DNA of 64,000 nt. It comes from Streptomyces rhizoryzae. Lineage in GTDB: Bacteria; Actinomycetota; Actinomycetes; Streptomycetales; Streptomycetaceae. Shown one piece after another: positions 19,373-27,217 of the stretch (position 1 is the first letter of the stretch; the number at the start of each line of letters is the position of its first letter). Made by a program: the position numbers and the translations under genes. The DNA lies in assembly GCF_023155275.1 (NCBI RefSeq), contig NZ_JALMUV010000034.1, positions 28,032 through 92,031 on the forward strand. Direction: 5' to 3'. The notes beneath the pieces were generated by a model that was not told where the DNA came from, made no database searches, and worked only from the letters and a program-made list of their open reading frames with translations.

Positions 19373-19395
19373 GGGTGGCCCCCCGCGCGCCACCC
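19373..19395 (+). terminator. Terminator-like hairpin after tatD
   Basis: Perfect 7-bp stem GGGTGGC / GCCACCC with a 9-base loop, starting 3 bases after the tatD stop. No T-tract follows, as is usual in this group of organisms. Confidence 0.4.
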
Positions 19396-19404
19396 CGCGG
19401 CGAG

Positions 19405-19434
19405 TTGGGCCCGCCGCCCCCGCTCCGCTACATT
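19405..19434 (+). promoter_or_regulatory. Possible promoter of rpfB
   Basis: TTGGGC and TACATT separated by 18 bases fit a housekeeping -35/-10 pair in the short gap before rpfB. Found by eye, so only suggestive. Confidence 0.3.
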
Positions 19435-19478
19435 CCGCGCTTGACCGGTTACCGGACGACACCCGTGGCAGGTGCAGC

Positions 19479-20639
19479 GTGAGTCCTTCACCCAGCGCCC
19501 ACCGCGGCGGCCGCGCCCGCGGCCGCCGCCGGCGCCCCGCCGCCACCCCCGACCACCTCCGCCGGCTGCTGCCCCGCGCCCTGGTCGTCGCCTTCCTCGC
19601 CGGCGGCACCACCGCCTTCGTCGCCCACGACAAGGCGGTCCGGCTCAGCGTCGACGGCCACCCCCGCACCCTGCACACCTTCGCCGACGACGTCGACGGC
19701 CTGCTCGCCGACCAGGACGTCCCCGTCGGCCCCCACGACATCGTCGCCCCCGCCCCCGGCACCGACCTGACCAACGGCGACGACATCGTGGTCCGCCACG
19801 GCCGGCCGGTGGCGCTCACCCTCGACGGGCAGCGCCGCCGGGTGTGGACCACCGCCGGCACCGTCGACGGTGCGCTGCGCCAGCTCGGCGTCCGCGCCGA
19901 GGGCGCCTACCTCTCCGCCTCCCGCTCCCAGCCCATCGGCCGGCACGGCCTGGAACTCCACGTCCGCACCGCCCGCACCCTGGTGGTGGCCGCCGACGGC
20001 CGTGAGTACCGCGTCCGCACCACCGCCGCCACCGTGCGCGAGGCCCTCGCCGAGGCCGGGCTGGCCCTGCGCGAGCGGGACACCACCTCCGTACCGCCGG
20101 ACAGCTTCCCCCGCGACGGGCAGATCGTCACCGTCCTGCGGATCACCGGCCGCACCGAGGTCCGCGAGGAGCCCGTCCCGTTCCGCACCGTCCGGCGCCC
20201 CGACCCGCACCTGCCGCGCGGCACCGAGGAGGTGGTCCGGCCCGGCGCCCCCGGCCTGCGGCGGGTCACCTACCACCGCGACACCGTCAACGGCGTCCGC
20301 CGCGCACCCCGCGAGGTCGCCGCCGAGACGGTCCGCGCCCCCCGCCCCCGGATCGTCCGCTTCGGCACCCGCGCCGGGCCCGCCCCGGTCCCCGGCGCCG
20401 ACCACCTCGCCTGGGGCGCGCTGGCCCGCTGCGAGGCCGGCGGCCGCCCCGACGCGGTGGACGCCACCGGCACCCACGGCGGCCTCTACCAGTTCGACGT
20501 CCGCACCTGGCACCGCCTCGGCGGCACCGGCCGCCCCCAGGAGGCCCCCGCCGAGGAGCAGACCTACCGGGCCAAGAAGCTCTACGTGACCCGGGGCGCG
20601 AGCCCGTGGCCGGTCTGCGGCCGTAAGCTTCACGGGTGA
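19479..20639 (+). CDS. rpfB: Resuscitation-promoting factor RpfB-type cell-wall hydrolase
   Basis: Exported muralytic enzyme, 386 aa. One N-terminal membrane segment (about residues 29-48) acts as signal or anchor. Then come three DUF348 (ubiquitin-like) repeats (about 50-200; blocks such as VRLSVDGHPRTLHTFADDV), a G5-type region (RTEVREEPVPF), and a C-terminal transglycosylase-like Rpf domain (about 310-386) with WGALARCEAGG, where the Glu is the catalytic residue, and the closing WPVCG. Cys pair in the Rpf domain is retained. GTG start with GGCAGG upstream. The stop overlaps the ksgA GTG by 4 bases, linking cell-wall remodelling with ribosome biogenesis and isoprenoid genes in one operon, an order seen across actinobacteria. 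Confidence 0.93.
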   Translation: MSPSPSAHRGGRARGRRRRPAATPDHLRRLLPRALVVAFLAGGTTAFVAHDKAVRLSVDGHPRTLHTFADDVDGLLADQDVPVGPHDIVAPAPGTDLTNGDDIVVRHGRPVALTLDGQRRRVWTTAGTVDGALRQLGVRAEGAYLSASRSQPIGRHGLELHVRTARTLVVAADGREYRVRTTAATVREALAEAGLALRERDTTSVPPDSFPRDGQIVTVLRITGRTEVREEPVPFRTVRRPDPHLPRGTEEVVRPGAPGLRRVTYHRDTVNGVRRAPREVAAETVRAPRPRIVRFGTRAGPAPVPGADHLAWGALARCEAGGRPDAVDATGTHGGLYQFDVRTWHRLGGTGRPQEAPAEEQTYRAKKLYVTRGASPWPVCGRKLHG

Positions 20640-21550
20640 GCGACCGCAAGACCACTGACGAAACCGGCCCCCTGCTGGGCCCTGCCGATGTCCGGGAGCT
20701 GGCCGCCGCGCTGGGCGTCCGCCCCACCAAGCAGCGCGGCCAGAACTTCGTCATCGACGCCAATACCGTCCGCCGGATCGTCCGGACCGCCGAGGTCCGC
20801 CCCGACGACGTGGTCGTCGAGGTCGGCCCCGGCCTCGGCTCGCTGACCCTGGCGCTCCTGGAGACCGCCGAGCGGGTCATCGCCGTGGAGATCGACGACG
20901 TGCTCGCCGCGGCGCTGCCCGCCACCGTCGCCGCCCGCCTCCCCGAGCGCGCCGACCGCTTCGCCCTCGTCCACCGCGACGCCCTGCACGTCACCGAACT
21001 CCCCGGCCCGGCCCCCACCGCCCTGGTCGCCAACCTCCCCTACAACGTCGCGGTCCCCGTCCTGCTGCACATGCTGGAGCGGTTCCCGACCATCGAACGC
21101 ACCCTGGTCATGGTCCAGGCCGAGGTCGCCGACCGCCTCGCCGCCGGCCCCGGCAGCAAGGTCTACGGCGTCCCGTCCGTCAAGGCCAACTGGTACGCCG
21201 AGGTCAAGCGGGCCGGCGCGATCGGCCGCAACGTCTTCTGGCCGGCCCCCAACGTCGAATCCGGCCTGGTCTCCCTGGTCCGCCGGGCCGAGCCGCTGCC
21301 GTCCCGCGCCTCCCGCGAAGAGGTCTTCGCGGTCATCGACGCCGCCTTCGCCCAGCGCCGCAAGACGCTGCGGGCCGCGCTCGCCGGCTGGGCGGGCTCG
21401 GCGCGGGCCGCCGAGGCCGCGCTCGTCGCCGCCGGGGTCTCCCCGCAGGCCCGCGGCGAGTCGCTGGCCATCGAGTCCTTCATCGCCATCGCCGAGAACA
21501 AGGCGGCGGCCGCGGCCGCGGACGCCACCGACGAGGAGTCCGCCCGATGA
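20636..21550 (+). CDS. ksgA: 16S rRNA (adenine(1518)-N6/adenine(1519)-N6)-dimethyltransferase
   Basis: KsgA/RsmA enzyme that dimethylates two adenines in the 16S rRNA 3' hairpin. 304 aa. Motifs: KQRGQNFVID at about residues 37-46, SAM motif VEVGPGLGSLT (about 60-72), acidic motif VEIDD, and the catalytic NLPYN (about 130). C-terminal helical domain with AFAQRRKTLRAAL. GTG start overlaps rpfB and the stop overlaps the ispE start by 4 bases. Confidence 0.96.
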   Translation: MSDRKTTDETGPLLGPADVRELAAALGVRPTKQRGQNFVIDANTVRRIVRTAEVRPDDVVVEVGPGLGSLTLALLETAERVIAVEIDDVLAAALPATVAARLPERADRFALVHRDALHVTELPGPAPTALVANLPYNVAVPVLLHMLERFPTIERTLVMVQAEVADRLAAGPGSKVYGVPSVKANWYAEVKRAGAIGRNVFWPAPNVESGLVSLVRRAEPLPSRASREEVFAVIDAAFAQRRKTLRAALAGWAGSARAAEAALVAAGVSPQARGESLAIESFIAIAENKAAAAAADATDEESAR

Positions 21551-22503
21551 CCCGCACCGCCGCCGACCGCCGCCCCGGCAGCGTCACCGCCCGCGTCCCC
21601 GCCAAGGTCAACGTCCAGCTCGCGGTCGGCGGCCGCCGCCCCGACGGCTTCCACGACCTGGCCAACGTCTTCCTCGCGGTCGGCCTGTACGACGAGGTGA
21701 CGGCGACCCCCGCCGACACCCTCACCCTCACCTGCGCCGGCCCCGACGCCGACCAGGTGCCGCTGGACGGGACCAACCTCGCCGCGCGCGCCGCCACCGC
21801 CCTCGCCGCCCGCCACGGCCTGGAGCCGCGCGTCCACCTCCACATCGCCAAGGACATCCCGGTCGCCGGCGGGATGGCCGGCGGCAGCGCGGACGCCGCC
21901 GCCGCCCTCCTGGCCTGCGACACCCTCTGGGGCACCGCCACCCCCCGGTCCGAACTCCTTTCCCTCTGCGCCGAGTTGGGCAGCGACGTCCCCTTCAGTC
22001 TGGTCGGCGGCGCCGCCCTGGGCCGCGGCCGCGGCGAACTCCTCGAACCCCTGGAGACCGGCGGCACCTTCCACTGGGTGTTCGCCGTCGCCGACGGCGG
22101 CCTGTCCACCCCCGCCGTCTACAAGGAGTGCGACCGCCTCCGCGACGCCTCCGGCCAGGGCGCCACCACCGCCGACATCCCCGACCCCGAGCCGTCCCCC
22201 GCCCTCCTCGCCGCCCTCCGCACCGGCGACCCCGCCGCCCTGGCCGCGTCGATGAGCAACGACCTCCAGGCCGCCGCGGTCTCCCTCCGCCCCTCCCTGG
22301 CCGCCACCCTCGCCGCCGGCAAGGAGGCCGGCGCCCTCGCCGCCCTCGTCTCCGGCTCCGGCCCCACCACGGCCTTCCTGACCGCCGACGCCGAGGACGC
22401 CGACCGCGTCGCCGCGGCCCTGCGCGCCTCCGGCACCTGCCGAGCGGCCCGCACCACCACGGGGCCTGCGCCGGGGGCGACGGTCCTCGCCAACACCCTT
22501 TAG
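21547..22503 (+). CDS. ispE: 4-(cytidine 5'-diphospho)-2-C-methyl-D-erythritol kinase
   Basis: GHMP-family kinase of the MEP isoprenoid pathway, phosphorylating CDP-methylerythritol. 318 aa. VRVPAKVNVQLAVGGRRPDGFHDL-like N-terminus (here RVPAKVNVQL), glycine-rich ATP loop PVAGGMAGGSADAAAALL (about residues 105-120) and C-terminal VSGSGPTTAFL. Overlaps ksgA by 4 bases; end of the rpfB-ksgA-ispE operon. Confidence 0.95.
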   Translation: MTRTAADRRPGSVTARVPAKVNVQLAVGGRRPDGFHDLANVFLAVGLYDEVTATPADTLTLTCAGPDADQVPLDGTNLAARAATALAARHGLEPRVHLHIAKDIPVAGGMAGGSADAAAALLACDTLWGTATPRSELLSLCAELGSDVPFSLVGGAALGRGRGELLEPLETGGTFHWVFAVADGGLSTPAVYKECDRLRDASGQGATTADIPDPEPSPALLAALRTGDPAALAASMSNDLQAAAVSLRPSLAATLAAGKEAGALAALVSGSGPTTAFLTADAEDADRVAAALRASGTCRAARTTTGPAPGATVLANTL

Positions 22504-22794
22504 CTTCCGCCTCTTCGGCCGGAGCCGGGGCCGGGTCCGGAGCCGGGTCCAGACGCGGGCGCGGGCGAGGTGGAGTGCGGCCTGGTGAGCGTTTCCGAGA
22601 AGGCCCGCATGGCGTCTTGCCCGCGCACTGCCGCGCTTCCCCGCAACGGCAGAGCGGGCGGTTCACTCACTGGCGTGGCCCGGTGTCCCGTACCGTGCCT
22701 CGTTCGGGTGCGCGCAGGGATGCTGTGCAGTGGACCATCCCCAGTTGCGGGCATGTCCATGGCGCTCGTTCCCCGCCGGAAAGGAAGTGCCCCC

Positions 22795-23337
22795 ATGTTC
22801 CGTGCGACCTTCCGCGGGACCGGTGCCACTCTCGCGGCGCTGGCCCTGACCGCTTCGGTCGCCGCCCCTGCCGCGGCCGCCGAGCGGGTCCGGGCCCCGC
22901 AGGTAAGGGACCCGCAGGTCCGCAGCGTCGAGCTGTACCGCGGCACCCGGCAGGAAGCAGCCGCCATGCGCGTGGCGCTGTGCGTGAAGAACACCGGACC
23001 GCTGAAGGCAACCGTGACCGCGCAGGCAGTGCCCGCCGGGCAGAGCCCGCAGGGGAGGTGCCTGACGGTCACCCCGCCCGAGCTGCCCTCTTCGCGACGC
23101 ACGGCAGCTCCCGCAGCCGACCCGGCCCGGACCCGCGCTCGCGTCGGCGTCCGCGACTACAACGCGGGCCTGCGGACAATGCTGGAGGACGCCAACCTGG
23201 GCAATGTCAGCGTGCAGGTTCCGATCTGCGCGAACAAGATCAACAACGAGCACATCATCGGAATCAGCCTGCCGGTGGGCAATTCCGTCTCTGCCACCTG
23301 CAACAACGTGCCCGGATCCGACCTTTACCGCCTCTGA
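22795..23337 (+). CDS. Secreted protein of unknown function
   Basis: 180 aa with a clear Sec signal peptide: Arg-containing start, hydrophobic stretch about residues 9-25, and a cleavage-type site at ASVAAPAAAAE. The mature part begins RVRAPQVRDPQVRSVELYRG and has four Cys, which may form disulfides (CVKNT, GRCLT, PICANK, ATCNN). It ends PGSDLYRL. GGAAAGGAAG ribosome site upstream of ATG 22795. The 291 bases before it hold GC-rich tandem triplet-like sequence and no gene. Family not recognised. Followed 120 bases later by an unrelated exported lipoprotein on the same strand. Confidence 0.8.
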   Translation: MFRATFRGTGATLAALALTASVAAPAAAAERVRAPQVRDPQVRSVELYRGTRQEAAAMRVALCVKNTGPLKATVTAQAVPAGQSPQGRCLTVTPPELPSSRRTAAPAADPARTRARVGVRDYNAGLRTMLEDANLGNVSVQVPICANKINNEHIIGISLPVGNSVSATCNNVPGSDLYRL

Positions 23338-23457
23338 CCACAGAGACGGAGCCCAGCCCGCCAAGGCCGTCCGGTAGCCGTTCCGTAGTTGTTTCGTGTC
23401 CGCCCGCCGGAAACCGGGCGGCCCGCCGTGCGGGTCATGGCCTGCATGAAGGTTTCC

Positions 23458-24837
23458 ATGGCGAGCAGACGGCGACGACGCGCGACCACGGCCGGGGCGG
23501 CCGCCCTGGCGGTCGTGTTCGGCGGGGCGGTGGCGTCCTGCGGCGCGGCCGGACCGGAGGCGGAACAGGTCCCGCAGCGGGCCGAGTTGGCGTTCAAGAA
23601 CCCGATGGGCACGAGCTACTTGCGCTACATCGAGGAGTCGGAGCGGAGGTGGGTGGGCGGCTCCTCCGACCCGTTCTACGTGCGCCTGGCAGCGAGCACG
23701 GTGACCCGGGGCAAGGGGTCGGCGCGTGTCAGGGACATCAAGGTGACCGTCGACACGACCGCCACGAAGTCGGTGACGTTCACCACCATGAACCGGAAGC
23801 ACGGCTGCAAGGGCGTCCGCGGCATCATCACCTGCACCCCGAAGGACATCGCGTCGGGCGAGCAGGAAAACCTCTGGCTCTTCAACATGGTGGTGCGGAA
23901 GAACGCGGAGAAGGGCCCGGCCGGCCCCATGAAGGTCACCGTGACCAGCGACAACGCCCCCACCCTTCACCACACCTCCCACATCGTCATCGGTTCGCCC
24001 CGCTTGACCGCCAGGGACCTGCCCTGGGCGTCCGGTCCGGTGGAGCCCGGCTCCGAGCTGACGGTGCGCCCCGCGTTCGGCAACAAGGGGGACGTCGACG
24101 TCGAGGGCGACCTCAGCGTCGCGGTGGAGGTGGTGGGCCAGGCGACGCTGCGCCGGCGGTACGGCAACTGCCGTTACGACAAGGCCGACGCACCGAAGAA
24201 GGCGCTGTGCACGATCCCCGGGCCCCTGCCGGCCGGCGCGGCGTACGAGACCGACCACCCGTTCACGGTCGCGGTCGACAGCACCGGGAGCCAGGGCAAG
24301 ATCACCGCGACCCTCTACCCCGCCCCCAACACACCGACCCGCGACCTGCTGCCCGACTCCGCCCCGCGGGGAACCGGCGCGCCACTCGGTTTCCGCCCGA
24401 CCGACGGCAGCAATTTCGACCAGTTCGACCGGGAGCTGGCCCCCGCGGACATGCAGTTCCGCACTACCCGGAGGTACGACCGGCAGGTCAACGGGTTCAC
24501 CATCAAGGGCAAGGTGGGCCAGACGCTGGGGATCGGCGTGATGGACGCGGCCGGCTACCTGGAAGGCAGCTCGTACGTGACCCTGCCGGAGGGCGTCAGC
24601 CTGATCCCGCACCAGGAGGGCGAGGCGAGCGAACTGCTCTACTGCGAGTACACCGACGAGAAGAACCGCAAGGTGCTGTGCCCGGCCCCCAACAACCCCG
24701 CTCCCGAGCTGCGCGTCCGCATCGACAAACGCGTCGAGGGCGCGCGGGGCACGGTCTCCGTGGAGCCCGACCCGGAGCACCCGGACCCGGACCTGACGAA
24801 CAACACCGCCCCGATCACGATGGAGTACGTGGACTGA
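23458..24837 (+). CDS. Putative lipoprotein with immunoglobulin-like (CARDB/DUF11-like) segments
   Basis: 459 aa. Basic N-terminus (MASRRRRRATT), hydrophobic core and a lipobox-like VASC at about residues 28-31, so probably a membrane-anchored lipoprotein. The body is beta-rich; segments such as LTVRPAFGNKGDVDVEGDLSVAVEV and DPDPDLTNNTAPITMEYV read like repeated Ig-like CARDB/DUF11 domains, which commonly act as spacers on the cell surface. An in-frame ATG at 23446 is an alternative start. Function unknown. With the preceding secreted protein it forms an accessory pair downstream of ispE. Confidence 0.78.
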   Translation: MASRRRRRATTAGAAALAVVFGGAVASCGAAGPEAEQVPQRAELAFKNPMGTSYLRYIEESERRWVGGSSDPFYVRLAASTVTRGKGSARVRDIKVTVDTTATKSVTFTTMNRKHGCKGVRGIITCTPKDIASGEQENLWLFNMVVRKNAEKGPAGPMKVTVTSDNAPTLHHTSHIVIGSPRLTARDLPWASGPVEPGSELTVRPAFGNKGDVDVEGDLSVAVEVVGQATLRRRYGNCRYDKADAPKKALCTIPGPLPAGAAYETDHPFTVAVDSTGSQGKITATLYPAPNTPTRDLLPDSAPRGTGAPLGFRPTDGSNFDQFDRELAPADMQFRTTRRYDRQVNGFTIKGKVGQTLGIGVMDAAGYLEGSSYVTLPEGVSLIPHQEGEASELLYCEYTDEKNRKVLCPAPNNPAPELRVRIDKRVEGARGTVSVEPDPEHPDPDLTNNTAPITMEYVD

Positions 24838-25849
24838 GGGCTGCTGGGTCGTCGTCACACGTAACGCGGCAGGCCGTCCGTCCGGATCGTCCAGTCGGCG
24901 AGGGTGACGTCCTCGCCGTACACGAAGTCCTTACGGGTGGCGTAGCGGGGTCACGTTCACGCTGGGCGGTCTCCGGTGGGCCGGGGCGGCAGTCGCGGCA
25001 GAGGCCGGGGCGTGGGGCGCGGAAGGCGCGGTCGCAGCCGTCGCAGGTCTGGAAGGGGGCAGGGTGTGCGGGGGCGGCCGGGACGGGCGGGGGGAGCCAT
25101 GCCGTGAGGCGGTGGGCGAGCAGGGCCGCCGGGCGGCGGAGGCCGGGCGGCAGGTCCGCCGCGAGGGTGCGGCGTACGGCGTCGGGCGGTGCCGCGCGTT
25201 CCAGCCAGGCGCTCACGGCCGGGGTCAGGCGCGCCACGTCCGCTTCGGAGAGCAGCAGGCGGGGATCGTCCTGCCGCAGGTCCACGAGGATGCGGTGGGC
25301 CAGCCGCGAACCGTCCGGGCCGGGGCGCCGGGGCGCGGGAAGCGGTGCGAGTGCCGGTTTCGGAGTCGGAGTCGTCCTCGGCGGCGAGGTCGGCTGCCGA
25401 GTCGGCCTTGGTGTCGGCTTCGTCTCGTGGGCTCGTTTCGTTCTCCGGGCCGGTGGGGCGGGACGGGGCGCGGTGGCGGGCGTTGCGCCCGGCTGGTTGT
25501 ACGAGACCGTGCGCGTGACGACGCGGCCGGTCGGGAGCCGTTCCCGTGTGCGCTGGAGGTATCCCGCCGCCTCCAGTTCGCGCAGCGCTGAGGCGATACG
25601 GGCCTCGCTCTCCCGGAAACGGGCGGTCAGGCACTTGATGCCGATGCGTGCCCCGGCGGGCAGCGACTGGATGTGCACCGCGAGTCCGATCGCGACGAGC
25701 GTCAGCTCGCGGTGCTGGGCGAGGTGATTGCCGACCACCGTGTAGCGACTGGTGTGACGGGTGTTGACGTGCGTCACACCGGACGGGGGAGTCGTCACGG
25801 GAACGCGGGACACGGTGCGCGAGGGCGCGCTAGGGTTCTTGAGAGCCAT
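24815..25849 (-). CDS. Helix-turn-helix protein with run-on C-terminus
   Basis: 344 aa from ATG 25849 (MALKNPSAPSRTVSRVP). A winged-helix-like DNA-binding region lies at about residues 45-105 (GLAVHIQSLPAGARIGIK, ARFRESEARIASALRELEAAGYLQRTR). A Pro/Thr-rich linker follows, then a second helical block (LRQDDPRLLLSEADVARLTPAVSAWLERAA) and a zinc-ribbon-like FQTCDGCDRAFRAPRPGLCRDCR (about 285-307). This architecture is common in Streptomyces and normally stops soon after the CRDCR motif; here another ~35 residues are read out of frame through what looks like the tail of a different gene (24855-24950). The frame overlaps the end of the lipoprotein gene on the other strand by 23 bases. Confidence 0.72.
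   Translation of the reverse strand: MALKNPSAPSRTVSRVPVTTPPSGVTHVNTRHTSRYTVVGNHLAQHRELTLVAIGLAVHIQSLPAGARIGIKCLTARFRESEARIASALRELEAAGYLQRTRERLPTGRVVTRTVSYNQPGATPATAPRPAPPARRTKRAHETKPTPRPTRQPTSPPRTTPTPKPALAPLPAPRRPGPDGSRLAHRILVDLRQDDPRLLLSEADVARLTPAVSAWLERAAPPDAVRRTLAADLPPGLRRPAALLAHRLTAWLPPPVPAAPAHPAPFQTCDGCDRAFRAPRPGLCRDCRPGPPETAQRERDPATPPVRTSCTARTSPSPTGRSGRTACRVTCDDDPAALSPRTPS
24855..24950 (-). pseudogene. C-terminal remnant of a Uma2-like gene
   Basis: In a frame other than that of the HTH gene covering it, this stretch reads RYATRKDFVYGEDVTLADW and then TIRTDGLPRYV, closed by TGA at 24855. That ending resembles the C-terminus of Streptomyces Uma2-family proteins. There is no start or body, so it is a fragment left by a deletion. 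The family resemblance is from memory and should be treated as moderate. Confidence 0.45.
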
Positions 25850-26275
25850 CGGGAAGGTTGTTGCTTCCTGGGTGGTTAGGCCCTCGTTCGGGATGCCAGT
25901 CCCGGCCGGGGGCCGAAGTATGTGTGCGGTGATGCGCGTTTTGGCGTGCGGTGATGCACGTTGTCGCGGTGAGCATATGCCGCACAACCCCCTGCCTATC
26001 CAGCCGAGTTGGCACACGTCACTCGTGTGAGTGGCGGGACGGCCGGGGAGGTCGGAGGGGTGGGGAGGGTACTTTCCCCAGGCTTTTACGTCTTTACGCC
26101 GCGCCGCGCCGCGACGCGGCCCACCGGGTCGCGGAAACGCACGACCCGGTGGCGCCCGCCCGAACCACCCACACGTGCGTATTGTGACGAAACGCTCACG
26201 GGGTGGCGCGGCGTCGGCGTAGCGTGCCGGGGAATCGGGTTGTACCGGACAACTCGTGGACAGCGATGGTGAGTT
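25850..26275. other. Intergenic region with tandem repeat and dyad, no gene
   Basis: 426 bases between the HTH gene (minus) and a regulator remnant (plus). It holds a two-copy 22-base tandem repeat beginning GTGCGGTGATGC at 25924 and 25946 and, at 26121-26152, an 11-bp perfect inverted repeat (CCACCGGGTCG / CGACCCGGTGG, 10-base loop). The A/T content is higher than in the surroundings, which fits promoters in both directions. No convincing coding frame. Confidence 0.6.
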
Positions 26276-26492
26276 ATGCCCCCTCGCAAGGACACCAACC
26301 CCTCGGCCAGCGTCCCGTGCTTCTACGGTGCAGCTACACGTGGACAAGAAGCTCGGTACGAACGGGTTTTTCGAGCGTCGCTGCGAAGCGGCGGCCAAGG
26401 CCCGCCGAGGTGGTCACGCGGAGTACTTCGCGGACGTGCTGGAAATGGAGCAGCGCGCGGAGAGCATCTCGGGTAGGGCCGGTCGAGCTTGA
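26276..26492 (+). pseudogene. Remnant of an XRE-family regulator
   Basis: Starts with ATG 26276 and a GGTGAG ribosome site, reading MPPRKDTNPSASVPCFYG, the sort of N-terminus seen on Streptomyces XRE regulators. The frame then loses sense, and in another frame there follows KKLGTNGFFERRCEAAAK, then HAEYFADVLEMEQRAESI, which resembles the middle of XRE-DUF5753 proteins just before their VPGLLQT block. The helix-turn-helix itself and everything after are missing. I read this as a gene with an internal deletion plus frameshift and a lost 3' half. The family call rests on resemblance to remembered relatives. Confidence 0.5.
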
Positions 26493-27030
26493 CCCGGTCG
26501 CGGTGCATGCCTGCGTGGACGTAGGACTTGGTGACCGGGTCGAGTTCGTAGACGTGGACGACGGGCCTGCCGCTCGTTCCGGACTCCTCGACGCGCCAGA
26601 AGTTCTCGATCCCGGCGGCGGCGTACTTGCGTGGCTTGGTCCCGTGGTCGCGGGCCGCCGACTCCGGGGTGACGACTTCGACGACGAGGACCACGTCCTC
26701 GGCCCGGTAGCTCATCTGGTCCGGGCCCGTGACCGCGGAGGCGCGGACCACGCTCACGTCGGGTTCGTGGCCGTTGTGCCTGTCGAGGACGACGGTCATC
26801 TGGCGGCTGGCCTTGAAGGCGGGCGGCAGGGTCGTGCGCAGGCCGCAGACGAGCAGGTCGATCATGGTGCCGTGGAAACGGCGCTGCGGGCTCACGCAGA
26901 CCAGGCTCCCGTCGATCAATTGGGTGTGCGGCGGCAGGTTGGGCAGGGCCAGCAGATGGTCCACGGTCCAGCCGGACGGGGGCGGGACCGGCCATCGCCG
27001 GGGCGGTTCGGTGCTCAGGGTTTCTCCCAC
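26323..27030 (-). CDS. Uma2-family (DUF820) PD-(D/E)XK endonuclease-like protein with replaced C-terminus
   Basis: 235 aa from GTG 27030. Residues 1-185 follow the Uma2 pattern: YELIDGSL-like block (TQLIDGSLVCVSP), HEPDVSVVRAS (PD motif), VVLVVEVVTPES (E-x-V), DHGTKPRKYAAAGIENFWRV (K and tail of the nuclease core) and VHVYELDPVTKSYVH. After LDRPYP the usual C-terminal segment is absent and the frame continues for about 45 residues (Arg/Pro/Ser-rich) antisense to the XRE remnant. So the real gene was probably truncated when the two were joined. The nuclease core looks intact. Role unknown. Confidence 0.75.
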   Translation of the reverse strand: MGETLSTEPPRRWPVPPPSGWTVDHLLALPNLPPHTQLIDGSLVCVSPQRRFHGTMIDLLVCGLRTTLPPAFKASRQMTVVLDRHNGHEPDVSVVRASAVTGPDQMSYRAEDVVLVVEVVTPESAARDHGTKPRKYAAAGIENFWRVEESGTSGRPVVHVYELDPVTKSYVHAGMHRDRVKLDRPYPRCSPRAAPFPARPRSTPRDHLGGPWPPLRSDARKTRSYRASCPRVAAP

Positions 27031-27217
27031 GGGCGGGATTCTTCGGTCCCTGGGGCGCCGCGGCGACCGTATCCCCACGTACGTCATCACAATGAGTGAC
27101 CGCCCCGTGCATGCCCCCCAACGGCCCCCCTCGTCCTCCCCCGAGGGGGCCGCGCACCGGCGACTACCCTGGAGGCTGATCGATCCCCAGACCAGGGATT
27201 CACAGACCAGGAGTGAG

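Noticed and set aside
19371..19478. c-di-AMP (ydaO) riboswitch before rpfB, known upstream of other Streptomyces cell-wall hydrolase genes
   Set aside because: Only 108 bases are available and the conserved ydaO motifs were not seen.
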